Notes: generated by a model from the letters alone, not told the origin. Shown: positions 18,603 through 27,521, counted from the stretch's first letter. The stretch: DNA of 53,415 bases from Actinomycetes bacterium (GCA_021841005.1 JAKBVZ010000018.1:117029-170443), one strand, 5' to 3'. Made by a program: numbers and translations.

Positions 18603-20279
18603 TCAGGTCTCTTCGAGCACCATCTCTATCGCACCGCACGGGCACTCGGATGCACATATACCGCAACCTTTGCAGTAATCGTAGTCGAACTCGTAGCGCA
18701 TTCCTGGACCAAGCTTGACAACGGCATTGTCGGGGCAGACCCCGTAACAATTGTCACACTCGAAACAGTTCCCGCATGACAGGCACCTGCGTGCCTCGAA
18801 GAGGGCGTTGTTCTCATCGAGTCCGAGCACCACTTCATCGAAGGTCGATTGGCGGCGAACCATGTCCAGTTTGAGACGCACCGTCGCTGGAGCATCAGAG
18901 TAGTACCAAGTGTTCAGATCACCCCAACCTGCTATTCTGTGGCGTTCACCAGATGGCGCCTGATGGTATCCCTTATCAGATGGATCGCCAGGCAGGCCAG
19001 CCTGCATGCCCCCACTCTTCAGCCACAAATCTATGTGCCTGGCGGCTTTCTTCCCGTTTCCTATGGCGGCCGTAACGGTACGCTCCGCCTGTGATATATC
19101 TCCACCGGCAAACAGCCCCGGGTAGCTGGTCATCATGGTGGAATCGACATGTACTATGCCACCGGACATATCCAGCCCAGGTACATTCTGCAGAAGTGAT
19201 AGATCTGCCTCTTCACCGACCGCCAGGACGACGCAGTCAGCTTCAAGCTCCTCGAATTCACCGGTAGGTTGCGGAAAGCCGGTTGCGTCCAATTCCATCT
19301 TCTCTAGCAGCAACTTCTCGGCATCCGCTTTCTTTATCGTGGAGAGCCACCGCATCTTGATCCCCTCTTCGAGCGCTTCCTCCACTTCGAGATCGTGAGC
19401 CGGCATGCGATCCCTGGTACGCCGGTACACCACGATGGCCTCGGACGCTCCCAGACGCTTAGCCGTCCTGGCCGCATCCATGGCGGTGTTCCCGCCTCCG
19501 TAGACCACCACACTCCTGCCAAGCTGCGGGTAGGTCATACCTTCCGCCGAACGTAACAACGACAGAGCGTCCAGGATTCGCGCAGAATCACCAGCCGGTA
19601 TATAAGCATTCCTGGCTATTTCCGCTCCAGTCGCAAGGTACACGGCATCGTAACCACCTCCTTCCATCTCGATCATCAAATCGCGCACCTTGTGACCAAA
19701 CTCGATTTCAACACCCATATCTACTATGCGCTGTATCTCGCCGTCCAGCACATTGCGAGGCAGCCTGTAAGCGGGTATGCCAAAACGCATCATCCCTCCC
19801 GATGCCGTGGACGCCTCGTAAATGGTCACTGCGTGGCCACGTCGCCGTAAGTGGTAGGCGGCAGACAGCCCTGACGGACCTGCCCCTATCACCAGCACCC
19901 GCCCTGCCCGCCCGGGCCGGTCCACTCCCACTCGCCAGCCGCTGGTGAGCGCCCGGTCTCCAAGAAAACGCTCGACCGCATTGATGCCCACCGCTTCATC
20001 GAGGTTGGCACGATTACAAGCAGTCTCGCAGTTGTGATAACAAACCCTCCCCATGACCGCGGGCATAGGGTTGTCCTCCATGAGAACGCGCCAAGCGCCT
20101 TCGTAGTCTCCCTCTTCCGCCCGGTATAGCCAGCCCTGGATATTCTCCCCAGCAGGACAGGCATCGTTGCAAGGCGGCAGCCTGTCCACGTACACGGGCC
20201 GCTGCGTTCTCCAACTTCCTGTCTTGTTGGCGCGGCTGGAACCTACCTCCAAGGTAATGGCAAAAGGTCTCTCCATCAT
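18603..20279 (-). CDS. GltD-like FAD/NAD(P)H oxidoreductase fused to a two-cluster ferredoxin
   Basis: The 558-residue protein starts immediately after the porB stop, with GGAGG just upstream. Its N-terminal domain has the GltD-type Fe-S cysteines (C37, C41, C80, C84, C88). An FAD Rossmann motif lies at about 130-140 (IGAGPSGLSAAYH) and a second nucleotide-binding motif, VVVYGGGNTAMDAA, later. The C-terminal ~60 residues carry two 4Fe-4S motifs (CLSCGNCFECDNC with C-x3-CP, and CKGCGICASECP), filling the role of a PorD-type ferredoxin subunit. The fusion in one operon with porG, porA and porB suggests electrons move between 2-oxoacid oxidation and NAD(P)H through this subunit. That coupling is an inference; glutamate synthase large subunit is not nearby. 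Confidence 0.85.
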   Translation of the reverse strand: MMERPFAITLEVGSSRANKTGSWRTQRPVYVDRLPPCNDACPAGENIQGWLYRAEEGDYEGAWRVLMEDNPMPAVMGRVCYHNCETACNRANLDEAVGINAVERFLGDRALTSGWRVGVDRPGRAGRVLVIGAGPSGLSAAYHLRRRGHAVTIYEASTASGGMMRFGIPAYRLPRNVLDGEIQRIVDMGVEIEFGHKVRDLMIEMEGGGYDAVYLATGAEIARNAYIPAGDSARILDALSLLRSAEGMTYPQLGRSVVVYGGGNTAMDAARTAKRLGASEAIVVYRRTRDRMPAHDLEVEEALEEGIKMRWLSTIKKADAEKLLLEKMELDATGFPQPTGEFEELEADCVVLAVGEEADLSLLQNVPGLDMSGGIVHVDSTMMTSYPGLFAGGDISQAERTVTAAIGNGKKAARHIDLWLKSGGMQAGLPGDPSDKGYHQAPSGERHRIAGWGDLNTWYYSDAPATVRLKLDMVRRQSTFDEVVLGLDENNALFEARRCLSCGNCFECDNCYGVCPDNAVVKLGPGMRYEFDYDYCKGCGICASECPCGAIEMVLEET

Positions 20280-21281
20280 TTATACCTCCCCCAACAGGCC
20301 GAACCGACGGATATTACGATCAGCGGAATCCTGGATCGCGCCTATGACGTCGTCCCGCCTAGCGGGCTTGAAGAGATGGGCGTACCTGCGCTGCAGAGAC
20401 AGGTAGTCTTCCACTGGAACCTTTGATCTTATCTTGCTTGCCGCTATCACCTCACCCTTCTCCGCCTCGAAAACCGGAAAGATTCCAGTCTCTTTGGCCA
20501 ACCGGGCCAACCGTATGGTGTCGGCCGGCTCGCTACCCCATCCAAGAGGGCAAGGAACCAAAATGTGGATATAGCGGGCTCCCCTATACTCCATGGCCTT
20601 CTCGACCTTGTACTCCAGATCGTGCAACTCGGCAACGGTGGCCGTGGCAACATAGGGAATCTCGTGTGCCATGGCTATGCGGGGCATATCCTTCCCCTGT
20701 CCCCATGGATTCCCCGGTTCGTCACCAACGGCTTCCGTGGTTGCAGTCCTGGCAGCCGGTGGGGTCGAACCGGACCTCTGGACGCCAGTATTCATGTATG
20801 CCTCGTTGTCATAGCAGACAAACAGCACATCGTCGTTACGCTCGAACATACCCGACAGGCAACCGATGCCTATATCTACGGTTCCACCATCTCCCGCTTG
20901 GGCCACAACGCGGATATCCGTGCGTCCCTTGGCTCGCAATGCCGCAGCAATGCCGCTGCCTACTGCCGCAGCATTCCCGAAAACGGAGTGGAGCCACGGA
21001 ACCTGCCAGGAAGTCTCGGGATAGGGGGTAGTGAACACTTCGAGGCAACCTGTGGCATTCGCCGCGATTACTTTGTTGCCGGTTGCATGCATGGCCGCAT
21101 CGAGAACATACCTGGCTCCCAGCGCCTCCCCGCAACCCTGGCAGGCCCTATGCCCGAGCGTAAGGGCGTTGGTACGGGTCATCCCTGACTGTACGGTACG
21201 CTCCGGGGTATCGAGCAACCTACCACCGACGGCAAAGCTGCCTGTCTGGTAGAACTTTACCTGCCTGTACGCCACTGCCAA
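20280..21281 (-). CDS. porB: 2-oxoacid:ferredoxin oxidoreductase, beta (TPP-binding) subunit
   Basis: The 333-residue subunit binds thiamine diphosphate and, by family, a 4Fe-4S cluster. Visible are the cluster motif HRACQGCGEALGAR near residue 45, the TPP/Mg motif GDGGTVDIGIGCLSG near 130, and CYDNEAYMNTGVQRSG, all standard for archaeal-type PorB. The length is normal. It lies 40 bases downstream of porA and directly abuts the GltD-like gene, so it belongs to the same operon. Pyruvate is the most likely substrate from the family, but 2-oxoglutarate or other 2-oxoacids cannot be excluded. Confidence 0.92.
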   Translation of the reverse strand: MAVAYRQVKFYQTGSFAVGGRLLDTPERTVQSGMTRTNALTLGHRACQGCGEALGARYVLDAAMHATGNKVIAANATGCLEVFTTPYPETSWQVPWLHSVFGNAAAVGSGIAAALRAKGRTDIRVVAQAGDGGTVDIGIGCLSGMFERNDDVLFVCYDNEAYMNTGVQRSGSTPPAARTATTEAVGDEPGNPWGQGKDMPRIAMAHEIPYVATATVAELHDLEYKVEKAMEYRGARYIHILVPCPLGWGSEPADTIRLARLAKETGIFPVFEAEKGEVIAASKIRSKVPVEDYLSLQRRYAHLFKPARRDDVIGAIQDSADRNIRRFGLLGEV

Positions 21282-21321
21282 CTCACTTCCTCATCTATGC
21301 CCATCACTACCGTTGCCACTC

Positions 21322-22569
21322 TCACGCACCCCCAGGTAGGCCCATATCCCGAAGGATATTCTCTGCAGATGGACCAGACCTCCGGTCCTTCCTCATCCTC
21401 TCCAACTCCCGGTTCACCACATCGTGATCCAGATCAAGGAAAGTCAACGATTCCAGTACGTCATTCGCTGCATCCTCCAGGCAATGTACCAGTGACGTTC
21501 TGGTAATGGCCCTGCCACCCAAGCCAGCCACCACCGTATAGATGCGTACTGGCTGATGCGACAGGGCAAGAGCGACATCCGTCGCCAGTATGCTTCCCAT
21601 CCCTGCTGAAAATGCCCTATCCACGACCACGACCCGGGCTGGCGTACCTATCGCTTCTCTTATGGCGGAGATAGGAAAGGGCCTGAACGTGGTGATCCCT
21701 ATTACTCCGGCCCTTATGCCAGCACCGCGTAGCTCGTCCACAGCGTCTTCGATGGCACCCAGCACTGAACCCATCGCAACCACAACCGTATCTGCACCAT
21801 CCAGCCCGTACTCCCTGACAAGGCCGCCAGAGTCACGACCAAAGGCCGACCGGAACTCCGAGGCTATTGCGGGAATCAGCTCTATAGCCTGCATCTGCTT
21901 CGCGTGAGCGAGGTAACGCACCTCTGCAAACGCATCCGGGCCAACCATCGCTCCTATGGAAACAGGATCATCCACATCCAGCACCTGCCTGGGCTCGAAA
22001 GGGGGCAAGAACTTATCCACAGACTCCTGCTCCGGCAAATCCAGCCGTTCCACGGCATGGGTCAGGATATAGCCATCCATGCAGACCATCACGGGCAACG
22101 ATACGTCCTGCGACAGTCGGAATGCCTGTATGTGCAAATCCACGGCCGCCTGGTTCGAGTCGGCAAAGAGCTGTATCCAGCCACTGTCGCGAACGGCCAT
22201 AGCGTCGCTGTGATCATTCCAGATGTTGATCGGTGCACCGATCGCGCGATTGGCAAGCGTCATCACCATCGGCAATCCAAGTCCTGCCGCATTGTACACC
22301 GCTTCGATCATGAACAGAAGCCCCTGGCTGGCAGTGGCCGTATAGCTGCGTGCCCCCGTAGCTGAAGCACCTATCAGCACCGACATCGCCCCAAATTCGG
22401 ACTCTACGTTGATGAACTCACAGGACCCCAGCTCCCCACCCTTTACCATCGAACCGAGTGCCTCAACAATATGAGTCTGCGGCGATATTGGATAAGCGCA
22501 GATCACCTCCGGCCTGCACGATGCCACTGCCCTGGCTACAGCCTTGGAACCTTCAATCTGCTCAAGCAT
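21322..22569 (-). CDS. porA: 2-oxoacid:ferredoxin oxidoreductase, alpha subunit
   Basis: The 415-residue subunit carries the family signature AYPISPQTHIVE near the N-terminus (variant of YPITPQT), ESEFGAMSVLIGAS, and YTATASQGLLFM. A C-terminal transketolase-like region follows (FRPFPISAIREA and DRAFSAGMG). It forms the catalytic core with PorB. The start lies six bases after the porG stop, with a GGGGG-rich ribosome-binding stretch inside the end of porG. Length and motif order are those of stand-alone PorA in four-part enzymes. Confidence 0.92.
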   Translation of the reverse strand: MLEQIEGSKAVARAVASCRPEVICAYPISPQTHIVEALGSMVKGGELGSCEFINVESEFGAMSVLIGASATGARSYTATASQGLLFMIEAVYNAAGLGLPMVMTLANRAIGAPINIWNDHSDAMAVRDSGWIQLFADSNQAAVDLHIQAFRLSQDVSLPVMVCMDGYILTHAVERLDLPEQESVDKFLPPFEPRQVLDVDDPVSIGAMVGPDAFAEVRYLAHAKQMQAIELIPAIASEFRSAFGRDSGGLVREYGLDGADTVVVAMGSVLGAIEDAVDELRGAGIRAGVIGITTFRPFPISAIREAIGTPARVVVVDRAFSAGMGSILATDVALALSHQPVRIYTVVAGLGGRAITRTSLVHCLEDAANDVLESLTFLDLDHDVVNRELERMRKDRRSGPSAENILRDMGLPGGA

Positions 22570-22575
22570 CCGCCA

Positions 22576-23280
22576 TCACGCCCCCGCCAGTTTTCCTGCC
22601 GGCAAGCTAGCCAAGCGGGATACCGCCCGCGGATCTACATTGCCCGCGCTGCCTGCATTGCCTTGACTCTCCCCAGCACTCGCTTCGCCTGTACCAGCTA
22701 CGACAGAAATGGTGGCATTGCTCTCGTCCTGCACATAGCGGAACAACTCGGCGGCGGCGGCCACATTATGCTCACCGGTATCACCAGCAAATCTCCGGCG
22801 GATGGCGCTGTACAGAGATTCCGGCGTGACGATGCCACTTGCTGCCGCCAAGGCTCCCAGCAGCACTGCGTTTGGCACAGGCTTGCCCACATGCCGGCGA
22901 GCTATGTCCGAAGCCGGTACGGTCAGGATACGCTCGCGACGGAACCCAGCGACAAATTCCGAAAGGCCGAGATGGTCAAGCTCTCGCAAGGTATTGATAA
23001 TGATGTAGGCATCCTTACCTGCGCCAGAGAACAGGTCCACCTGATGCAGCAGGGTTGCATCCTGGACAATGATGGCATCAGGCTCGCTGATCGGCTCATG
23101 CGTGCGGATCTCGATATCATCAATACGGCAGTACGATACGACAGGGGCGCCCATGCGCTCGGATCCAAAGCTAGGGAACGCCTGAGCCCAGTGGCCATCC
23201 AGGAACGCAGCCACAGAGAGCAACTCTGAACCCGTTACGACCCCCTGGCCTCCTCTACCGTGTATACGCACCTGGAACAT
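22576..23280 (-). CDS. porG: 2-oxoacid:ferredoxin oxidoreductase, gamma subunit
   Basis: The protein begins MFQVRIHGRGGQGVVTGSEL, the standard PorG start, followed by AFPSFGSERMGAPV. Its 234 residues include an unusual Ala/Gly/Ser/Glu-rich tail after residue ~190 (TGEASAGESQGNAGSAG) not needed for the fold. ATG at 23280 is preferred over the in-frame GTG at 23289, because the AGGA of AGGAAGTGATCAGG is ten bases upstream and the family starts with this Met. A 39-bp block including this start region is duplicated upstream. It is the first gene of the por operon. Confidence 0.9.
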   Translation of the reverse strand: MFQVRIHGRGGQGVVTGSELLSVAAFLDGHWAQAFPSFGSERMGAPVVSYCRIDDIEIRTHEPISEPDAIIVQDATLLHQVDLFSGAGKDAYIIINTLRELDHLGLSEFVAGFRRERILTVPASDIARRHVGKPVPNAVLLGALAAASGIVTPESLYSAIRRRFAGDTGEHNVAAAAELFRYVQDESNATISVVAGTGEASAGESQGNAGSAGNVDPRAVSRLASLPAGKLAGA

Positions 23281-23370
23281 CCTGATCACTTCCTATCCAC
23301 GAGCTGCGGCATAGTGGCCGCAGCAGACTTGGTGTATACGCACCTGGAACATCCTGATCACTTCCTATCC
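23260..23370. repeat. Spaced 39-bp duplication of the porG start region
   Basis: Perfect copies occupy 23260-23298 and 23332-23370, with period 72 (24 codons, so in frame). Each contains the ribosome-binding region, the ATG and the first codons of porG. The upstream copy would encode a 19-residue peptide ending at a TAG that lies in the ribosome-binding region of the real gene. Confidence 0.92.
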
Positions 23371-23544
23371 TGACACGTGCTATATGCTGCCTGTTCCACC
23401 GCGTCTCGCGATCCTTGACCACCTCACGCATCCATCTTCACTCCTTAGTTTAGCCTACTTCTCGATCCCCGCATACCGATAATCTTCGTGCATGCAGGGA
23501 GTAAGCCCACCACACATGAGCGGCCAATGATGAGACGCCGCTAT

Positions 23545-23730
23545 GTGGGAGTGGGAGTGGGAGTGGGAGTGGGAGTGGGAGTGGGAGTGGGAGTGGGAGT
23601 GGGAGTGGGAGTGGGAGTGGGAGTGGGAGTGGGAGAGGGAGTGGGAGGGGGAGTGGGAGTGGGAGTGGGAGTGGGAGTGGGAGTGGGAGTGGGAGTGGGA
23701 GTGGGAGTGGGAGTGGGAGTGGAAGTGGGG
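23545..23730. repeat. GTGGGA hexamer minisatellite, about 31 units
   Basis: The unit GTGGGA is repeated head to tail from 23545 to about 23730, with a few variants (GAGGGA, GGGGGA) near 23635-23650 and at the right edge. The plus strand is strongly G-rich with runs of three, so quadruplex formation is possible. It lies in the ~700-base gap between divergent porG and the adenylate-kinase-like gene, which otherwise holds no gene I can support. All reading frames across it are simple repeats (VG, WE, PL and similar) and are not taken as genes. Confidence 0.95.
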
Positions 23731-23990
23731 GGAGGATGTGGAAGTGGGGAAAGAAAAGGCGGTTGCACCGGTGAGAGAAAGAGACGCAATAGTACGTACG
23801 TACGGCCCAATGAAGATTCAGTGATCGCACTGATCAGGAATAGGGGTAGTACCCGTTGCCATCGATAAATAAATAGTGCATAATTATGGTTGTAGGGTGT
23901 GTCCCTGTTTACGTGGGTGGCTCGTGCATTGCGACCCATTACCACCCAATATAGTGTGTGACATTTCGGATGGACCGGAAAAAGGAGGAT

Positions 23991-24932
23991 ATGATGGGCA
24001 GAGACGGCGTTTCTCGGGTGGATCATTCTGTGGATCACTATCCACGGTTTGCAGGAATGACTTCGATCAGCGACGAGATCATCGGCGAGATCAGCACCGA
24101 GCGATCATCCCGATTATCTGGAATCGCCGCAGACAGCAGAGATCACCAGGTGCTGCCCAGCTCGAGGCGGGTCGCACCCGACAAGCAGGGCTACAGAAGT
24201 GCAGGCTCCAACCAAAGCCGTCCCCTCAGGATCGTACTTCTGGGGTATCCGGGCTCCGGCAAGGACATCCACGCAGACAGCATGGCACGACGCCTTGGGC
24301 TACCTCATATATCCATGGGCGCCCTGCTGAAACGGGTTGCCGCGATAGATACTCGTATTGGCGATATAGCGGCCCGTCACAGGCACGTAGGTGCATTGCT
24401 ACCCGACGACCTGGTTGCGGAGGTGCTCGCCGATGCTATAACGGGTGAGCATATCAATGATGGGTTTGTTCTAGAGGGGTTCCCACGCACATTTCGCCAA
24501 GCGGAGATGTTGGATGCGTTGCTTGGCAAGGACGAGGTCAGCCTCGCTCTACATTTAGTCGTGCCACGAGCTGTACTGGTACATAGACTGCTCGCGCGCC
24601 GGAATTGCCTGGCCTGTGGCATGCCTTATGGCACCGCAGGTGAAACCATCATCCCACCGCACTGCGAGTACTGCGGCGGCGACATAGGACCAGTTGAAGG
24701 GTACACTGCAAGATCTCTGCACAATAGGCTTGCCAATTATGATCACCTGTTTCGTCCTGTAACGACTTGGTTCGCCACCCATGTGCCATTCGTAAGCGTG
24801 GACGGAGTGGGCGCACCTGAATCGGTTGCCGCTCGCCTTGCCAAAGCGATAGCGACGCATATAGGACATCCCTCCACTGACAGTTCTGTCGCCACCCCCC
24901 AGCATGCGGCCAGCGGCTTGGAAGGAGCCTAG
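23991..24932 (+). CDS. Divergent adenylate-kinase-like protein with zinc-type LID
   Basis: The 313-residue protein has a ~78-residue N-terminal extension absent from adenylate kinases, then a kinase fold. The P-loop reads [13 protein letters not shown] where the family has GKGTQ. The AMP-site motif is ISMGALLKR instead of ISTGDLLR, EGFPRT replaces DGFPRT, and the catalytic Arg of the V-R-x-R-L segment appears as His (SLHNRLANY). The LID carries C-x2-C...C-x2-C (CLACG and CEYCG), a zinc form. These changes suggest an altered or inactive paralogue. GGAGG at 23984-23988 fixes the start at the ATG pair 23991/23994. The zinc-ribbon gene follows directly. Confidence 0.8.
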   Translation: MMGRDGVSRVDHSVDHYPRFAGMTSISDEIIGEISTERSSRLSGIAADSRDHQVLPSSRRVAPDKQGYRSAGSNQSRPLRIVLLGYPGSGKDIHADSMARRLGLPHISMGALLKRVAAIDTRIGDIAARHRHVGALLPDDLVAEVLADAITGEHINDGFVLEGFPRTFRQAEMLDALLGKDEVSLALHLVVPRAVLVHRLLARRNCLACGMPYGTAGETIIPPHCEYCGGDIGPVEGYTARSLHNRLANYDHLFRPVTTWFATHVPFVSVDGVGAPESVAARLAKAIATHIGHPSTDSSVATPQHAASGLEGA

Positions 24933-24934
24933 CT

Positions 24935-25159
24935 ACGCAACCGGCTAGGACAGTAAAAGGCATTTTCACCTGCCCAAATTGCGGTGGCGACGAATTCGAG
25001 ATCGTCCGTAGCGTCGATGATCGAATCAATTTCCTCTGCATACATTGCGGTGCTTGCTGGCACCAGTGGCTCGGCTACCTGACTCGGGTAAGCTCCACTA
25101 CGGGATGCGCAGGATGCCACCATCAATTCCCCTGCGTCGCTCCGGTAAAAACTGCATAA
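24935..25159 (+). CDS. Small zinc-ribbon protein, apparently without an AUG/GUG/UUG start
   Basis: A frame ending in TAA at 25157-25159 encodes FTCPNCGGDEFEIV, then FLCIHCGACWHQWLGYLTRV and TGCAGCHHQFPC. These are three Cys-pair motifs typical of small zinc-ribbon proteins, so the coding signal is convincing. Back to the in-frame stop near 24880 there is no ATG, GTG or TTG before the first Cys motif. The best candidate is ACG at 24935, seven bases after GGAAGGAG, giving 74 residues; ATT at 24962 is another. A minus-one shift from the end of the kinase gene would also produce a fusion. Function is unknown; such ribbons bind nucleic acid or proteins. Confidence 0.6.
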   Translation, partial: TQPARTVKGIFTCPNCGGDEFEIVRSVDDRINFLCIHCGACWHQWLGYLTRVSSTTGCAGCHHQFPCVAPVKTA

Positions 25160-25411
25160 CGAGCCACCATTTGCTTACGCGAAGGACCGCTGGCAATTTG
25201 CAGCCCGATATCCCGGTATCAGCAGCAGCGATGCGACGCCTCACCGAAATGTGCATGGCGCAAGGTACCCAGGGGCAAGGGGTGCAGTCGCCCCATAGGG
25301 ATACCTTACGCCACATTTATTATACCAGTTTCTACGGCCTGTGTTGTCACTTCGTGGTCGCAGCACATCGGCGCACTGGTATTCCAATCATTGCTAAACG
25401 CTATGCCGACA
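25160..25411. other. Convergent intergenic gap, nothing recognised
   Basis: About 250 bases lie between the zinc-ribbon gene and the convergent secreted-protein gene. I see no clear terminator, RNA gene or coding frame. Confidence 0.4.
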
Positions 25412-26011
25412 CTATGCCGCAGCCCCCGAGCCGCCTGATACCGACGACGTCCCGGTCGGCGTCTTGGGTGTGGTACTTGGCTTGTGCCCAAGTCCCAGCC
25501 CGCCCATAGGCAGTACCAAGGTAGCATGACCGGCGCTCTCCACAAGCACCACGTGCGCGCCGTCCTTGAGCATTGCCTTGCGAGGCTCGTGGGTGGTCGT
25601 GCTTAGCGTTGCCGTGAATGATTGACCATCAATACGCTTGATGGTAATGGAAGTGGACGACAGTGCCGTCACCGTACCTCTCTCCACCTCAACCGTCTTG
25701 TCGCCGCTCTTGGTGTGCAATGTAACCTGTACCCCAATGGCATGGCGAGCCATCTTGGACGCGTGCCTAAGCTCACGGCGCAGTATCGACTTTGCAAAGT
25801 TGCGATGATGCGCCTTATGGACGTGACTTCCCTTAGCATGGGTCGACCCGGGAGGGGTGGTGCTGGTGGATGTCGGAGCCGGTGCCTGCGTAGATGCAGT
25901 CAATGCAAATGCCCCTCCTGCCACGCCGGCCATGGCCAGCGTGAACACCGCTGTCACCACCGCCACCCTCTTGGTCATGTGGGCTCCCAGCTCCCTGAAC
26001 TTATCCTTCAT
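25412..26011 (-). CDS. Secreted His/Lys-rich protein with DUF5666-like core
   Basis: The 199-residue protein begins at an ATG at 26011 with AAAGGAG nine bases upstream; a longer frame to 26173 lacks support. A signal peptide (MTKRVAVVTAVFTLAMAGVAGGAFA) is followed by a Pro/Thr-rich and then His/Lys/Arg-rich stretch (HAKGSHVHKAHHRNF). A small beta-rich core follows (VEVERGTVTALSSTSITIKR and TATLSTTT), as in DUF5666-type domains. The tail is Ser/Gly/Thr-rich. Metal binding by the His cluster is possible but unproven. It is monocistronic by position. Confidence 0.7.
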   Translation of the reverse strand: MKDKFRELGAHMTKRVAVVTAVFTLAMAGVAGGAFALTASTQAPAPTSTSTTPPGSTHAKGSHVHKAHHRNFAKSILRRELRHASKMARHAIGVQVTLHTKSGDKTVEVERGTVTALSSTSITIKRIDGQSFTATLSTTTHEPRKAMLKDGAHVVLVESAGHATLVLPMGGLGLGHKPSTTPKTPTGTSSVSGGSGAAA

Positions 26012-26297
26012 GTGTTCTCCTTTCACTTGGCTGACTTGATTATCTCCGCGCCACCAAGGCTTCCATGAAGCGTCTCTGCCGGGCTCAGCTGGATGGTACA
26101 TCACGCAAGCCTGCTCACACTGCCCGACTCGGTCAGTATTCCCGATCACACACTGTGGCTTCACCTGCAACACATACCATTAGCCTATGTCGCCTGGTCG
26201 CTACTTATATTAAACTGCACCCAGATGATGTTATGGTAAAGCATATGTTAAGAAAGTATTATGCATCACCGGCAAGCATATCGATCGGGAAGAGCTG

Positions 26298-27521
26298 ATG
26301 CTGGCTGCCTACCTATCTGCCGTAGCTGATCCAGCTATGACACGCGTAGCTGATGCCAGTGCAGGCGATGCCGGCAGTGCAGGCAGCGCCTCCGGTACGG
26401 CTGAGCACCAGAGCAGCGCCACCCGTGAAGCGAGCGCCGGCGAGGGAGTGACCCGGCAGTCCGGCGAGGGAACAGCAGGCAAAGAAATGGCAAGCAAAGG
26501 TGCGGCAGGGTCCAGCCCTCTGGATCGCCTGGCAATCGGGCAACTTCCGGAGCCTGATCTTCCTCCAGGATGGGCTATGGTCAAGATGGCAGCGGCATCG
26601 TTGAACCATCATGACATCTGGACCCTCCAGGGCGTGTCATCAAGACCGATATCTCCCCCACAGGTGCTTGGATGTGATGGAGCCGGCACCGTCGTAGCAT
26701 ACGGTCCAGGACCCGTTCCCGCCACGGCGCCGCCGCTGGGCAGCAGCGTACTCGCCTATCCGGTCATATCGTGCAGGGAGTGTGCCAATTGCAGGTCGGG
26801 CAATGAGCTTCTATGCCGGGATGTGGCGCTACTGAGCGAAGGCAAGTACCAAGGCACATTGGCTGAGCAGTTCCCGGTACCGGCTGCCAATCTCGTCATG
26901 CTGCCGGACACGGTCACTCCAACTGCAGCCGCATGCATGGGCACTACCTACCTGACCGCCTACCACATGATGTACGACCGCGCCAGGCTGGTCCCCGGCA
27001 ATACGCTACTCATCCACGGCGCTACTGGCGGCGTGGCCGTAGCAGTTATGCAGCTTGCAAAGATAGGAGGCATTTCCGTCATAGCAACGGCGCGTAACGA
27101 GGCAAAGAGACAGTTTGCACTCAGCATGGGAGCAGTGCTGGCACTTGAATCAGATACCGCTTCCGCCAGGGAGATACAGAAATTCACTGCAGGCGGGGTG
27201 GATGCCGTAATGGAGACGGTAGGAGCTCCCACATGGGAATTGAGTTTGCGCTCGGTCAAACCTGACGGGATAGTGGTGGTCTCCGGAGCCACCGGCGGGG
27301 GCAATCCAGCGGCAATGCTCCAGAGGGTGTTCTGGCGCCAGATCCGCATCGCCGGTTCCACCATGGGCACCTTTCAGGAACTGAACAGGCTGGTGGGACT
27401 CCTTGCCCGTAGGCAACTCGATCCGTTGGTGGACAGCATTACACCACTTTCAGTAGCTGCCGGTGCATTTGCGAAACTGTACCAGGGGCAGCAGTCAGGC
27501 AAGCTCGTCATCATAGCCTGA
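26298..27521 (+). CDS. Zinc-type MDR alcohol dehydrogenase/quinone reductase with inserted low-complexity block
   Basis: The 407-residue member of the medium-chain dehydrogenase/reductase family should use NAD(P)H. Seen are AAASLNHHDIWTLQG, LGCDGAGTVV, the structural-zinc Cys set CRECANCRSGNELLC, the Rossmann-type GATGGVAVAVMQLAK, and a C-terminal ADH_zinc_N region. In the LGCDGAG segment the usual catalytic-zinc His-Glu is replaced, so activity may resemble quinone or enoyl reductases. Residues ~13-70 are an Ala/Gly/Ser/Glu-rich block splitting the first beta strand (MLAAYLSAVADP) from PLDRLAIGQLPEP, where relatives have a few residues only. GGGAAGAG upstream supports the start. Confidence 0.85.
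   Translation: MLAAYLSAVADPAMTRVADASAGDAGSAGSASGTAEHQSSATREASAGEGVTRQSGEGTAGKEMASKGAAGSSPLDRLAIGQLPEPDLPPGWAMVKMAAASLNHHDIWTLQGVSSRPISPPQVLGCDGAGTVVAYGPGPVPATAPPLGSSVLAYPVISCRECANCRSGNELLCRDVALLSEGKYQGTLAEQFPVPAANLVMLPDTVTPTAAACMGTTYLTAYHMMYDRARLVPGNTLLIHGATGGVAVAVMQLAKIGGISVIATARNEAKRQFALSMGAVLALESDTASAREIQKFTAGGVDAVMETVGAPTWELSLRSVKPDGIVVVSGATGGGNPAAMLQRVFWRQIRIAGSTMGTFQELNRLVGLLARRQLDPLVDSITPLSVAAGAFAKLYQGQQSGKLVIIA

Noticed and set aside
23260..23430. Short frame on the minus strand upstream of porG beginning MREVVKDRE
   Set aside because: It has a plausible GGAG but runs through both copies of the 39-bp duplication in a different frame and overlaps porG; no family recognised.
23488..24038. 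Long open frames on both strands across the GTGGGA array
   Set aside because: They translate a hexamer repeat into dipeptide repeats (VG, WE, PL, PT); no start signal or domain supports a gene.
25045..25509. 154-codon plus-strand frame overlapping the zinc-ribbon and secreted-protein genes
   Set aside because: It overlaps a Cys-motif-supported gene in another frame and is antisense to the other; no motif of its own.
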